A DNA stretch of 24,867 nt from a virus: IMG/VR virus record IMGVR_UViG_3300046463_000249, positions 1-24,867 of that record; one strand, given 5' to 3'. This document shows positions 8,201 through 13,449 of the stretch, piece by piece. The notes beneath the pieces are model-generated. The model ran no database searches, was not told the DNA's origin, and was given only the letters and a program-made list of their open reading frames with translations. Both the position numbers and the translations under genes were made by a program. Within the stretch, counting starts at the first letter, position 1. Each line of letters starts with the position of its first letter.

Positions 8201-8662
8201 TACGGACCTTATAACTGGAGCAATTTAGGGCAGACGATTGGCAAGATTTATTTACTGACGCAAGACACGGATCGCTGCGTTTATGCATGGGGCGATTTAG
8301 CCACGAGCGGAGCAGGTTCGTTGCGTATTACCACGGTTGCTGGGCCAGCATTTAACGCTGGTCTAGTCGGAGCAACAATGTCGGTCGGCGCGGGGACTAA
8401 TTTCGTCGTCGGTAATTACCTTGTTACGGCCTACAACTCGGGCGATGGATCTTTATCGCTCGCCAGTTCGCCAACGCCTAGCGGAGGCGGTAGTGGTGGG
8501 GTCGCTATAAACTTCGGTGGCTGCTTGGACAGCAACCCGGCCTCTGCAATGTGGGCGGACGGGTTGGTTTTGTCTAGCAATCCCATCGGATTGCCGACCG
8601 CATCGGGACAAGCGCCCACAATCGGCGGTCTGCCGTCACGTATCCGATTTAGGCCGCATTAA
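5267..8662 (+). CDS. Large secreted multidomain protein: propeller-like plus jelly-roll
   Basis: 1131 residues. I chose ATG 5267: GGAG at 5256-5259 lies 7 bases before it and it begins a clean signal peptide (MRIIKTALIGMLVLACTSAYAQ). The frame stays open upstream to 5144, but that would bury the signal. Residues about 50-600 carry propeller-like blades (AYAHRGAWDPNREVLHFMG, YGHVVVDPLSGSVFYHEY, HAGNIVADPMSNKFIVMAVG). Residues about 620-1110 resemble a concanavalin-like jelly-roll (CEDFELD; YMMWRQRFGTGWG; WITYYAEIDLGPLG; GKIYLLTQDTD; WADGLVLSSNPIGLP), similar in style to carbohydrate-active phage depolymerases; no catalytic residue is assigned. A short Ig-like module recurs at about 119-198, 381-460 and 1015-1084. 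Cysteines are frequent, consistent with an oxidising location. It may be a host-surface glycan binder or lyase. Confidence 0.7.
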   Translation: MRIIKTALIGMLVLACTSAYAQTGDQVTAVANGLAVGQWGIVPLNSTIHVLTDGAGSSDNMAYAHRGAWDPNREVLHFMGASHPDDYLHYWTFTESTNNFATVCQSANSRTNDTPYWTDLTASAGAGNVLHSVDGFHFPNAVVGMYVYVSSGTNFNNTISSPILILSEASDGSSITLASSATNGSAASGGTAYIQNPGCPANNSATTPQPTISHQYGHVVVDPLSGSVFYHEYAIGSGPVVVDYLPNGVFNPPTSQWTQTPFTTNSAVTASADNCGWWEGPIFKGTQVTTGVNATDIESDFAGSFFCYFGTFGQMGFFSPLRKSTSLTATQGWFLSDTDSALTTGSVGGIYQSEGDYNPFCNCEVHGGGNNNTTFSNFGSPDMTSTAGSKVIVSASSSLPSAALGLGSQYIFINEGTLCGASGSHFIAGYYLVDHWISATSLALTTDPTDGTNATGGCYQYSEANYYKLWRYDSDGVVTQLTDSPIPIGDSHAGNIVADPMSNKFIVMAVGCMPYCIGSTNNTSGFKVYSLDPFAFNGTSGRYGVYTLVTTPPLGTVGAQNSGAFCWGDCGGSMISWAMKDHGVIAYLFDWSGTAALLLYKATGLQTLATQCAQTGVLRCEDFELDSHMQPRYSGITFSGAVGGSVTGSWDGTFRPYGLVEDDGSAFPGTYTQATKDCTVFATGTCSIKFTIPADGQPTATPMWYANLSDNLATTCGASSKCYMMWRQRFGTGWGNYPSGEGMKHFGISQGDPDSMTWSLICQTVDIAVLNVNNRGFPATEQSCGGSSSHVGYWPFEPNYTTQYGPDLLLESARSTPYCSYEQVNHHPGDPSNCDDYTFNQWITYYAEIDLGPLGSGAWATQTPAGVSSGSGTQTNLAYDTCSGPCSGSGTTFDVTEVSSTHTSPAKIHTLGTNNTQQDVLTIKGGHLGGSDGINDLVLSSTAAQGIVGQAPNDEYVNSTWRLWAAADGSPYLQPVANYGPYNWSNLGQTIGKIYLLTQDTDRCVYAWGDLATSGAGSLRITTVAGPAFNAGLVGATMSVGAGTNFVVGNYLVTAYNSGDGSLSLASSPTPSGGGSGGVAINFGGCLDSNPASAMWADGLVLSSNPIGLPTASGQAPTIGGLPSRIRFRPH

Positions 8663-8778
8663 TGAGCGAAGTACAAAAAGGCTATGACGCCAAGCCAAAA
8701 TAGTGCAACTGGCACAGGAAAGTGTTTGAGAGGCTGAAAATGCAATCCGACTTTACCGTTTATTTTGCTCATAACTAG
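8662..8778 (+). pseudogene. Amber-interrupted mini-ORF (38 codons)
   Basis: ATG 8662 overlaps the preceding TAA. The frame reads MSEVQKGYDAKPK, then TAG at 8701-8703, then CNWHRKVFERLKMQ and SDFTVYFAHN before TAG at 8776-8778. The part after the first stop also has an internal ATG (8740) preceded by GAGAGG, so two micro-ORFs of 13 and 12 codons are possible instead. TAG is used as an ordinary stop by several genes here (for example at 9402, 13431, 15860), so general TAG recoding is not indicated. A small decayed gene, amber readthrough or chance are all open. Confidence 0.3.
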
Positions 8779-8783
8779 GGATT

Positions 8784-9065
8784 ATGCCAAAGACACGACT
8801 TAACCGCAAGCAAGTCAGCCGCCTGAAGAAAAAGGCGCACTACACCGCCGAATTGCAAAAGGCGACGTACTGGATTGAATTGACCAAGGCGATCCCGAAT
8901 CAAGCGGTACTCAATGCGGCGTTGCTGCCGGAAGAGGATGAGGAGCGCCGTAGGGCGTGTTTCGAGAAGATGATTCCTTATCTCAGCTTTCCGAATCCGC
9001 AGTTCCCGACGAAACAGTCCGTCATTGTCGCCGACACGTCGATGTCTCGGATTATTCGACCATGA
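8784..9065 (+). CDS. Small basic/acidic hypothetical phage protein
   Basis: 93 residues. The N-terminal third is strongly basic and helical (MPKTRLNRKQVSRLKKKAHY), the middle mixed (YWIELTKAIPNQAVLNAALL), followed by a charged helix (PEEDEERRRACFEKMIPYL) and a C-terminal extended part (FPNPQFPTKQSVIVAD). The basic start suggests nucleic-acid contact; small terminase subunits and DNA-binding accessory proteins can look like this, but no motif proves it. GGGA lies just before ATG 8784. It is the last gene before the non-coding segment at 9066-9219, and its stop overlaps the region holding the promoter-like site. Confidence 0.65.
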   Translation: MPKTRLNRKQVSRLKKKAHYTAELQKATYWIELTKAIPNQAVLNAALLPEEDEERRRACFEKMIPYLSFPNPQFPTKQSVIVADTSMSRIIRP

Positions 9066-9084
9066 AACGAAAGTACTTTATAAT
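9056..9084 (+). promoter_or_regulatory. Sigma70-like promoter candidate
   Basis: A perfect TATAAT at 9079-9084 with TCGACC (4 of 6 to TTGACA) at 9056-9061, spacer 17 bases. The -35 lies in the last codons and stop of the upstream gene. Predicted start is around 9090-9092, about 130 bases before the next ATG at 9220. The terminator between them means the first product may be a short RNA. It is the only strong consensus promoter I noticed in a non-coding position. Confidence 0.5.
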
Positions 9085-9089
9085 GCAAA

Positions 9090-9206
9090 GCATGTAGCGT
9101 AAAAAGTCATTATCAGTTTGCGCGGCCGGCCAGCCGAGTTGCAAACAACGAAGTTTTAAAAGCTCCACATCTCACTAGTGAGGGGATGTGGAGCTTTTTC
9201 GTTGTT
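9090..9206 (+). ncRNA. Candidate structured small RNA or attenuator leader
   Basis: Between the promoter-like site and the terminator lie about 115 bases with no ORF. A stem GTTTGC (9116-9121) pairs with GCAAAC (9141-9146), and inside it CGGC (9123-9126) pairs with GCCG (9133-9136) across a 6-base loop. The terminator stem follows. The outer terminator arm (9144-9152) shares three bases with the first hairpin, so the two may compete. Layout fits either an independent phage sRNA or a leader controlling the genes from 9220 on. No known RNA family is recognised. Confidence 0.35.
9144..9206 (+). terminator. Rho-independent terminator with extended stem
   Basis: AAAAGCTCCACATC (9158-9171) pairs perfectly with GATGTGGAGCTTTT (9185-9198), 14 bp, closed by a 13-base loop that itself contains the palindrome TCACTAGTGA (9172-9181). 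The T-run at 9195-9199 follows. Outer arms AACAACGAA (9144-9152) and TTCGTTGTT (9198-9206) can add a further 8-9 bp below a bulge. Because the stem is A-rich on one side and T-rich on the other, it could also act on the minus strand. Confidence 0.85.
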
Positions 9207-9219
9207 ACAGGAGAAAAAG

Positions 9220-9402
9220 ATGCCATTGCACAAGGGTAAAAGCAAAAAAGTCATCTCGGAAAACATCAAGGAATTTCATTCGGGCCCGACTTATGCCCAT
9301 ACGGAGCAGAAGTTCGGTAAGAAACGCGCCAACGCTCAAGCCATTGCCGTTGCACTCGAAACTTCGCGCAAAACAGGTCGCACATTGGCCAACGGAAAGT
9401 AG
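9220..9402 (+). CDS. DUF6496-type small protein
   Basis: 60 residues, very basic. ATG 9220 follows AGGAG (9209-9213) with 6 bases of spacing; the longer frame from 9178 would start inside the terminator. MPLHKGKSKKVISENIKEF at the start and KKRANAQAIAVALETSRKTG near the end match the small phage/bacterial proteins annotated as DUF6496 (pattern: Lys-rich start, SxNI, then a helix QAIAIALxxARK). Function is unknown for the family. The basic C-terminal helix suggests nucleic-acid or membrane association. It is the first gene after the terminator and starts a run of closely spaced small genes up to the portal. Confidence 0.75.
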   Translation: MPLHKGKSKKVISENIKEFHSGPTYAHTEQKFGKKRANAQAIAVALETSRKTGRTLANGK

Positions 9403-9404
9403 GC

Positions 9405-9695
9405 ATGAAACTGCATCACATCGAGATTCATCAGCATGAGGGCGGAAAGCATCGCGTGGAGCATCACTTTGCCGATGGCACGAAGAAAGAGCACGTCATG
9501 GAGCCCGAGGAAGTAGCCAACCATATTGACGATGCCTTGGAAGAGGCCGATGAGCCCGACGATACGCCACGAGAAGAAGCGGCCGAGGAGAAACCGCAGC
9601 CCAAGGCCGACGACAAGCACCAGAAGCTCGCCGAACGTCATGCGGGCAACAACCCGATGGGAGTTGGCCGTAAGGCTCCGGTACGCCAGTACTGA
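9405..9695 (+). CDS. Histidine-rich then acidic small protein
   Basis: 96 residues in two contrasting parts. Residues 1-32 are His-rich (MKLHHIEIHQHEGGKHRVEHH and onward), arranged like alternating beta-strands. Residues about 33-75 are strongly acidic (EPEEVANHIDDALEEADEPDD), followed by a Lys/Pro/Asp-rich, probably disordered tail. The His cluster could bind Zn, Ni or Cu; the acidic part resembles a DNA-mimic or chaperone-like tail. Neither is proven. It starts 3 bases after the previous stop, and its stop overlaps the next ATG (TGATG). Confidence 0.65.
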   Translation: MKLHHIEIHQHEGGKHRVEHHFADGTKKEHVMEPEEVANHIDDALEEADEPDDTPREEAAEEKPQPKADDKHQKLAERHAGNNPMGVGRKAPVRQY

Positions 9696-9871
9696 TGACA
9701 GAAGGAATCACGTATAAGCGCGGTGACCTCGTGATGGTGAAGACGGACACGGAGCCCCGCTGGAAATACCTCGTTACCTACGTCTATGACTCGACAGCAA
9801 CGATCTTCCAGCTAGGAACGGGCTTTAGCCGTCAAGTTCCGGTCAAGGAACTGGAGCCAACCCAGCGATGA
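9695..9871 (+). CDS. Small SH3-like beta-barrel candidate
   Basis: 58 residues. ATG 9695 overlaps the preceding TGA and the stop overlaps the next ATG (ATGA at 9868), so the frame fills the space exactly between two genes. The sequence YKRGDLVMVKTD, WKYLVTYVYDS, ATIFQLGTG and FSRQVPVKELEP reads as five short strands with the RGDxVxV opening typical of SH3-like/KOW-type barrels. Likely a small structural or adaptor protein; no specific family. The tight packing and coherent beta pattern are the main support. Confidence 0.6.
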   Translation: MTEGITYKRGDLVMVKTDTEPRWKYLVTYVYDSTATIFQLGTGFSRQVPVKELEPTQR

Positions 9872-10206
9872 AAATCGCGCTGTTCGCCGTTTCGCTCCTA
9901 CTAGGCCAGACAGTAAACATTGCTGATAGATCCCCGCTAACTGAGCGCGAAATAGTTGAGGTAATGACCGACTACGATATCCGACATGCGCCGGGAATCC
10001 CTAAGCAAGATTGGTATGGAATGACGGAATTTGACTCTCGGCGGATCACGATGGTTACGGATCCGGATCTTGCCCAGCGGAGAAAGATCACCCTTCATGA
10101 ACTATGGCATGCCGTCCTAAGGCTTCGCGGCGATGACGGATTCGGCGACGAAGAGTTGATCGAAAAGCTTACGGACTCCGAATACAAGCGGATGTTTGGA
10201 CGATGA
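9868..10206 (+). CDS. HExxH putative zinc metallopeptidase
   Basis: 112 residues. The motif HELWH (residues 77-81) in ITLHELWHAVLRLRG is the zincin signature: two His ligands and a catalytic Glu. A third ligand could be Glu 95, 96 or 99 in GDEELIEKL. The segment before it (GMTEFDSRRITMVTDPD, then QRRKITLHE) follows the ImmA/IrrE or SprT-like layout, a strand pair then the metal helix. A short hydrophobic N-terminus (MKIALFAVSLLLGQTV) may be a weak signal or anchor. Possible roles are trimming of a virion or host protein, cell-wall-side proteolysis, or repressor cleavage as in ImmA; the sequence does not decide. Stop overlaps the portal start (ATGA). Confidence 0.65.
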   Translation: MKIALFAVSLLLGQTVNIADRSPLTEREIVEVMTDYDIRHAPGIPKQDWYGMTEFDSRRITMVTDPDLAQRRKITLHELWHAVLRLRGDDGFGDEELIEKLTDSEYKRMFGR

Positions 10207-12341
10207 AGAAGTATTCCACCGAAGAAATCAACGAAATCCGTCGTTTATTCGACCAGGACGTTGACGATTGGGCGGAAACGAAGAAACAGCGCGACCTTGA
10301 TATTCAGTGTCTCTCGACGGACCAAGGCCCATGGCCCGATGCCGAATGGAATGCTCGCCACGTTAAAGGCGCGGAGCGTCCCTGCCTTCACGAGAATGTC
10401 ATTACTCAGTTTGAAGATATCGCCATCAATCAAATTGACATGAACCCGATGGGGATTTCGACGCAGCCCGCGGGCAGTGGTGCAACCCCACAGACGGCAG
10501 AGCAGCTCGAAGGACGTATCCGGCAGATTGAATATGAGGAAGCGGCGTCCGGTCCGCGATTGACGGCGGCCAAGAACGCGATTGAAGGCTCCTATGGCTT
10601 TTACTTCTGGGAAACGGCCTATGCCGGTAAGTTCCGACAGAAGCTCGTCATCCGTGAGGTGCAGGACCCGAACACGGTAGTCCCTTCTTTTGCCAAGAAA
10701 CGCGATTGGTCCGACCTTCGGCGAGCTTGGGAAATCGACCGGATGACTCGGGAAGAGTTCAAGGAAAGATACCCGAAGGCGGTTCTTCAGAGCTTTGACA
10801 GCTATCAGGACTCCGCGCCCCGCTGGATTGACGACAACACGATACAGGTGGCCGCATATTGGCACTTCCAAGAAGACGAGCGCGAACTGCTCGAAGTCGA
10901 TGGCATGGAGGGCAGAGTAAACGTTTACGCCGACGAATTCGAGGATGGCACCAAGTCATTTGAAGGCCGCATCACCAACCGCCGCAAAGTCAAAGAAAAG
11001 AAGGTCCTAAAAACCATTTTCAACGGCGTCGAGGCGCTGGACGAAATCGAATGGATTGACCCCGGCGACATCGATTATGGAATCGACCCCGAGATTCCGC
11101 TCTATGTCGTCACCGGCCGCGTTCGTTACGAGAACGGCGTGCGGACTATCGAGTCGATGACTCGGCGGGCCCGGGTTGGTCAACTCCTCTACGACTACGT
11201 GATTTCGCAGGGCCAAGAACTGATGGCCTTGGCTCCCCGCACTGCCCGTATTGGACCGGAAGGCACCTTCGACACCTCGACAAACTGGAACCCGCGAGCC
11301 AACCAAGCCTACCGTGAATATAAGCCCGTCGTTGATCCCACAAGCGGGCAGCCGCTTCCCCCGCCAGCAATCGAACAATATGACATCGCGGGCTACCAGT
11401 TTATCGAGATGGCGAAAATGTCCTGCTTGCAGGGCATTCAGAACGCCATTGGCATGGCCTCCGTCGATCACAAAGACGCGGTAGCGAAGTCTGGCAAGGC
11501 TCTTGACGCGATTCAGCAGGACATGGCTATCGGCACGGCCCACTACTTCGGCTCTCTGAAGCTGTCTCAAGAGCGCGAATACCGCATGATGCAGCGGATT
11601 ATCCCCCTTCTTGATGAGGAAGGTATGGAAGTCGCGATCCGTGACAGGTTCGGCAAGCACCAGATGGCGACGATCACGGCCGACACATACAAGGGCCGTT
11701 TTGCCGTCGCAGTCGGTACCGGCAAGCTCTATCAGACCTTGCAGGACAAGCAGGAACAGGCCAGCGAAGACCTGATGAAGATCAACGACCCGCAGGTCTT
11801 GATTGCGGTACTGCCGGGAGCTTTACGGTTGCGCGGCCTCGGTGATTATGGCGACGAACTGGCGGCAATGCTCGAAACCTTGCAACCAATGCCGATGCAG
11901 CAGGCCCGCATGAATAAAGGGCAGGCTGACCCGATGGTGCAGCAGGTCAAGGCAATGGCCCAGCAGCAGATTCAGCAGCTCCAGCAGGCAGTTCAGCAGC
12001 TCCAGCAGGAGCGCCAAGCCGAGAGCCTGAAGTTGCAATCCAACGAGCGCATCAACCAGCAGAACAACGCGACCAAGTTACAGATTGCCGAGATTAATGC
12101 GAGCGTGAAGGAGCGCATGGACACGCTCGACCAGCAAATCGAGTACATCAAGCACATTTCCGACGTGCTCACCGAAAAGGTGGGCTTGACGCATGAAGCC
12201 GTCCAGAACGCCATGGATCGGATGCACGAGCACGCCATTACCGACAAAGACAACGCAGCGGCAGCCCAGCAACAGCAGATGCAGTTAGTGGCAGCCGCGC
12301 AACAGCAACAGAACCAACAGGAGACACCCGCAAATGCCTGA
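10203..12341 (+). CDS. Portal protein (P22 gp1-like)
   Basis: 712 residues, close to the 725 of P22 portal. It forms the dodecameric ring at the packaging vertex. The N-terminal part is the usual stem/clip type (EEINEIRRLFDQDVDDWAET; ARHVKGAERPCLHENVIT; FEDIAINQIDMNPMGI), with the conserved SYGFYFWET and IEWIDPGDIDYGIDPEIP segments and a mid-protein GKALDAIQQDM helix. From about residue 575 to the end it is a long Gln-rich coiled coil (QQQIQQLQQAVQQLQQERQ and onward) ending in a second poly-Gln stretch, equivalent to the P22 barrel that projects into the capsid. Starts with ATGA overlap on the metallopeptidase gene; its end overlaps the scaffold by 8 bases. Confidence 0.92.
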   Translation: MKKYSTEEINEIRRLFDQDVDDWAETKKQRDLDIQCLSTDQGPWPDAEWNARHVKGAERPCLHENVITQFEDIAINQIDMNPMGISTQPAGSGATPQTAEQLEGRIRQIEYEEAASGPRLTAAKNAIEGSYGFYFWETAYAGKFRQKLVIREVQDPNTVVPSFAKKRDWSDLRRAWEIDRMTREEFKERYPKAVLQSFDSYQDSAPRWIDDNTIQVAAYWHFQEDERELLEVDGMEGRVNVYADEFEDGTKSFEGRITNRRKVKEKKVLKTIFNGVEALDEIEWIDPGDIDYGIDPEIPLYVVTGRVRYENGVRTIESMTRRARVGQLLYDYVISQGQELMALAPRTARIGPEGTFDTSTNWNPRANQAYREYKPVVDPTSGQPLPPPAIEQYDIAGYQFIEMAKMSCLQGIQNAIGMASVDHKDAVAKSGKALDAIQQDMAIGTAHYFGSLKLSQEREYRMMQRIIPLLDEEGMEVAIRDRFGKHQMATITADTYKGRFAVAVGTGKLYQTLQDKQEQASEDLMKINDPQVLIAVLPGALRLRGLGDYGDELAAMLETLQPMPMQQARMNKGQADPMVQQVKAMAQQQIQQLQQAVQQLQQERQAESLKLQSNERINQQNNATKLQIAEINASVKERMDTLDQQIEYIKHISDVLTEKVGLTHEAVQNAMDRMHEHAITDKDNAAAAQQQQMQLVAAAQQQQNQQETPANA
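11971..12009 (+). repeat. 21-base tandem duplication in portal coiled coil
   Basis: TTCAGCAGCTCCAGCAGG occurs at 11971-11988 and again at 11992-12009, an exact 18-base match with period 21, i.e. exactly one heptad (IQQLQQA then VQQLQQE). It lies in the Gln-rich C-terminal helix of the portal gene. Confidence 0.9.
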
Positions 12342-13431
12342 TGAACAAGTAGCAATAGTCGAACAAACACCAGCCGCCCCCGCCGCTCCATCTATCGAGC
12401 AACGTGTTGGGGCGTTGAAGGGTGAAGCCCGCGATTCATGGCAATTGCACGGCGACCTTGATAAAGCCGAAGCACTGAACGGCACGAAATCGGAGGTCCC
12501 GGCCTCCACCGAATCTGGAGCCCCCGCTGAACAAGCGGATGTGGCTCAAACCGAGGCGGCCTCAGAGCCCGCGACTAAAGAACAGCCGAAACCGCGAGGA
12601 GATCGCGACTTCAGAGGACTCCGCAATACGCTCACGGAAACCCAAAAAGAGCTGATTGCTGCCAAAGCGAAGTTAGAGCTTTACGAGAAGCAAGGTCAGA
12701 GTGCTGCCAGCAGGCCTTCAGCCCCTGCGACCGCTGCTACTCAATTGCCCGAAACTTCTGACAGGCCCGACTATCCAGACATCGGCAAATACAAGACCGT
12801 CGAAGAGTTCAACAAGGACGTGGCGGCTTGGAAAATTGCTGATGCGAAGTGGATACAAGGCGAGATTCAAAAGGCAGCGACCAACATCAAGCAGGAATCC
12901 GTTACCGAACGTCAGCAGGTCGAACGGCAGCAACGGTTGGAGCAGGGGCGCAAGGAATACAAGGACTTCGACAAGGTAGCCTTTAACAAGGACATACCGG
13001 CTTCGGACATCCTGATTCAAACGCTCATACGCCATCCGCAGGAACATAAGCTGCGCTATTGGCTTGGGACGCATCTGGAAGAGGCCACGCAGCTGGCACA
13101 GATGACTCACGTCGAGGGACTGGCTCAATACCAGAAACCGGAAGCGTGGAAGAGTCTGACGCCAGAGCAGAAACAGGGCGTCATGCTCCAGATCGGCATT
13201 GCCCAAGGCAAGGTAGACGCGGAAATCTCTCGAATCGTTAAGAACCTCGACAAACCGGCTAAAGAAACCACAACGCGGGCCCTGCCGCGCCCATCAACCG
13301 AAGCTTCGATTGTGCCACGTGGAACACCAGTGCAAGACGAGCTGGCGGATGCGATTCAGCGCGGCGACCAAGCCGCCTATAACCGCATCCAGAATAAGCG
13401 CGATGCGGAGCGGTTTAAGCAGGGTGCCTAG
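12334..13431 (+). CDS. Scaffolding protein
   Basis: 365 residues (P22 gp8: 303). Directs coat assembly and leaves the procapsid before maturation. The N-terminus is Ala/Pro/Glu-rich and disordered (to about residue 85), then come a basic stretch (PKPRGDRDFRGLRNTL), a coiled coil (TETQKELIAAKAKLELYEKQ), a linker, and long charged helices (KFNKDVAAWKIADAKWIQ-like stretches, QESVTERQQVERQQRLEQGR). The C-terminus is helical and basic (AIQRGDQAAYNRIQNKRDAE), as expected for coat binding. Its position between portal and coat is the P22 order, which is the strongest support. Confidence 0.88.
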   Translation: MPDEQVAIVEQTPAAPAAPSIEQRVGALKGEARDSWQLHGDLDKAEALNGTKSEVPASTESGAPAEQADVAQTEAASEPATKEQPKPRGDRDFRGLRNTLTETQKELIAAKAKLELYEKQGQSAASRPSAPATAATQLPETSDRPDYPDIGKYKTVEEFNKDVAAWKIADAKWIQGEIQKAATNIKQESVTERQQVERQQRLEQGRKEYKDFDKVAFNKDIPASDILIQTLIRHPQEHKLRYWLGTHLEEATQLAQMTHVEGLAQYQKPEAWKSLTPEQKQGVMLQIGIAQGKVDAEISRIVKNLDKPAKETTTRALPRPSTEASIVPRGTPVQDELADAIQRGDQAAYNRIQNKRDAERFKQGA

Positions 13432-13449
13432 TACCGATTCGAGGTAATT

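Noticed and set aside
8701-8703. General TAG recoding (amber as sense codon) in this phage
   Set aside because: TAG ends several clearly complete genes (stops at 9402, 13431, 15860, 17423, 17675), so a genome-wide reassignment is not supported.
10245-11660. Long minus-strand ORFs (208 and 217 codons) opposite the portal gene
   Set aside because: The portal frame on the + strand is clearly coding over the same stretch with recognisable family segments; the minus frames mirror its codon bias and show no domain or SD-supported start.
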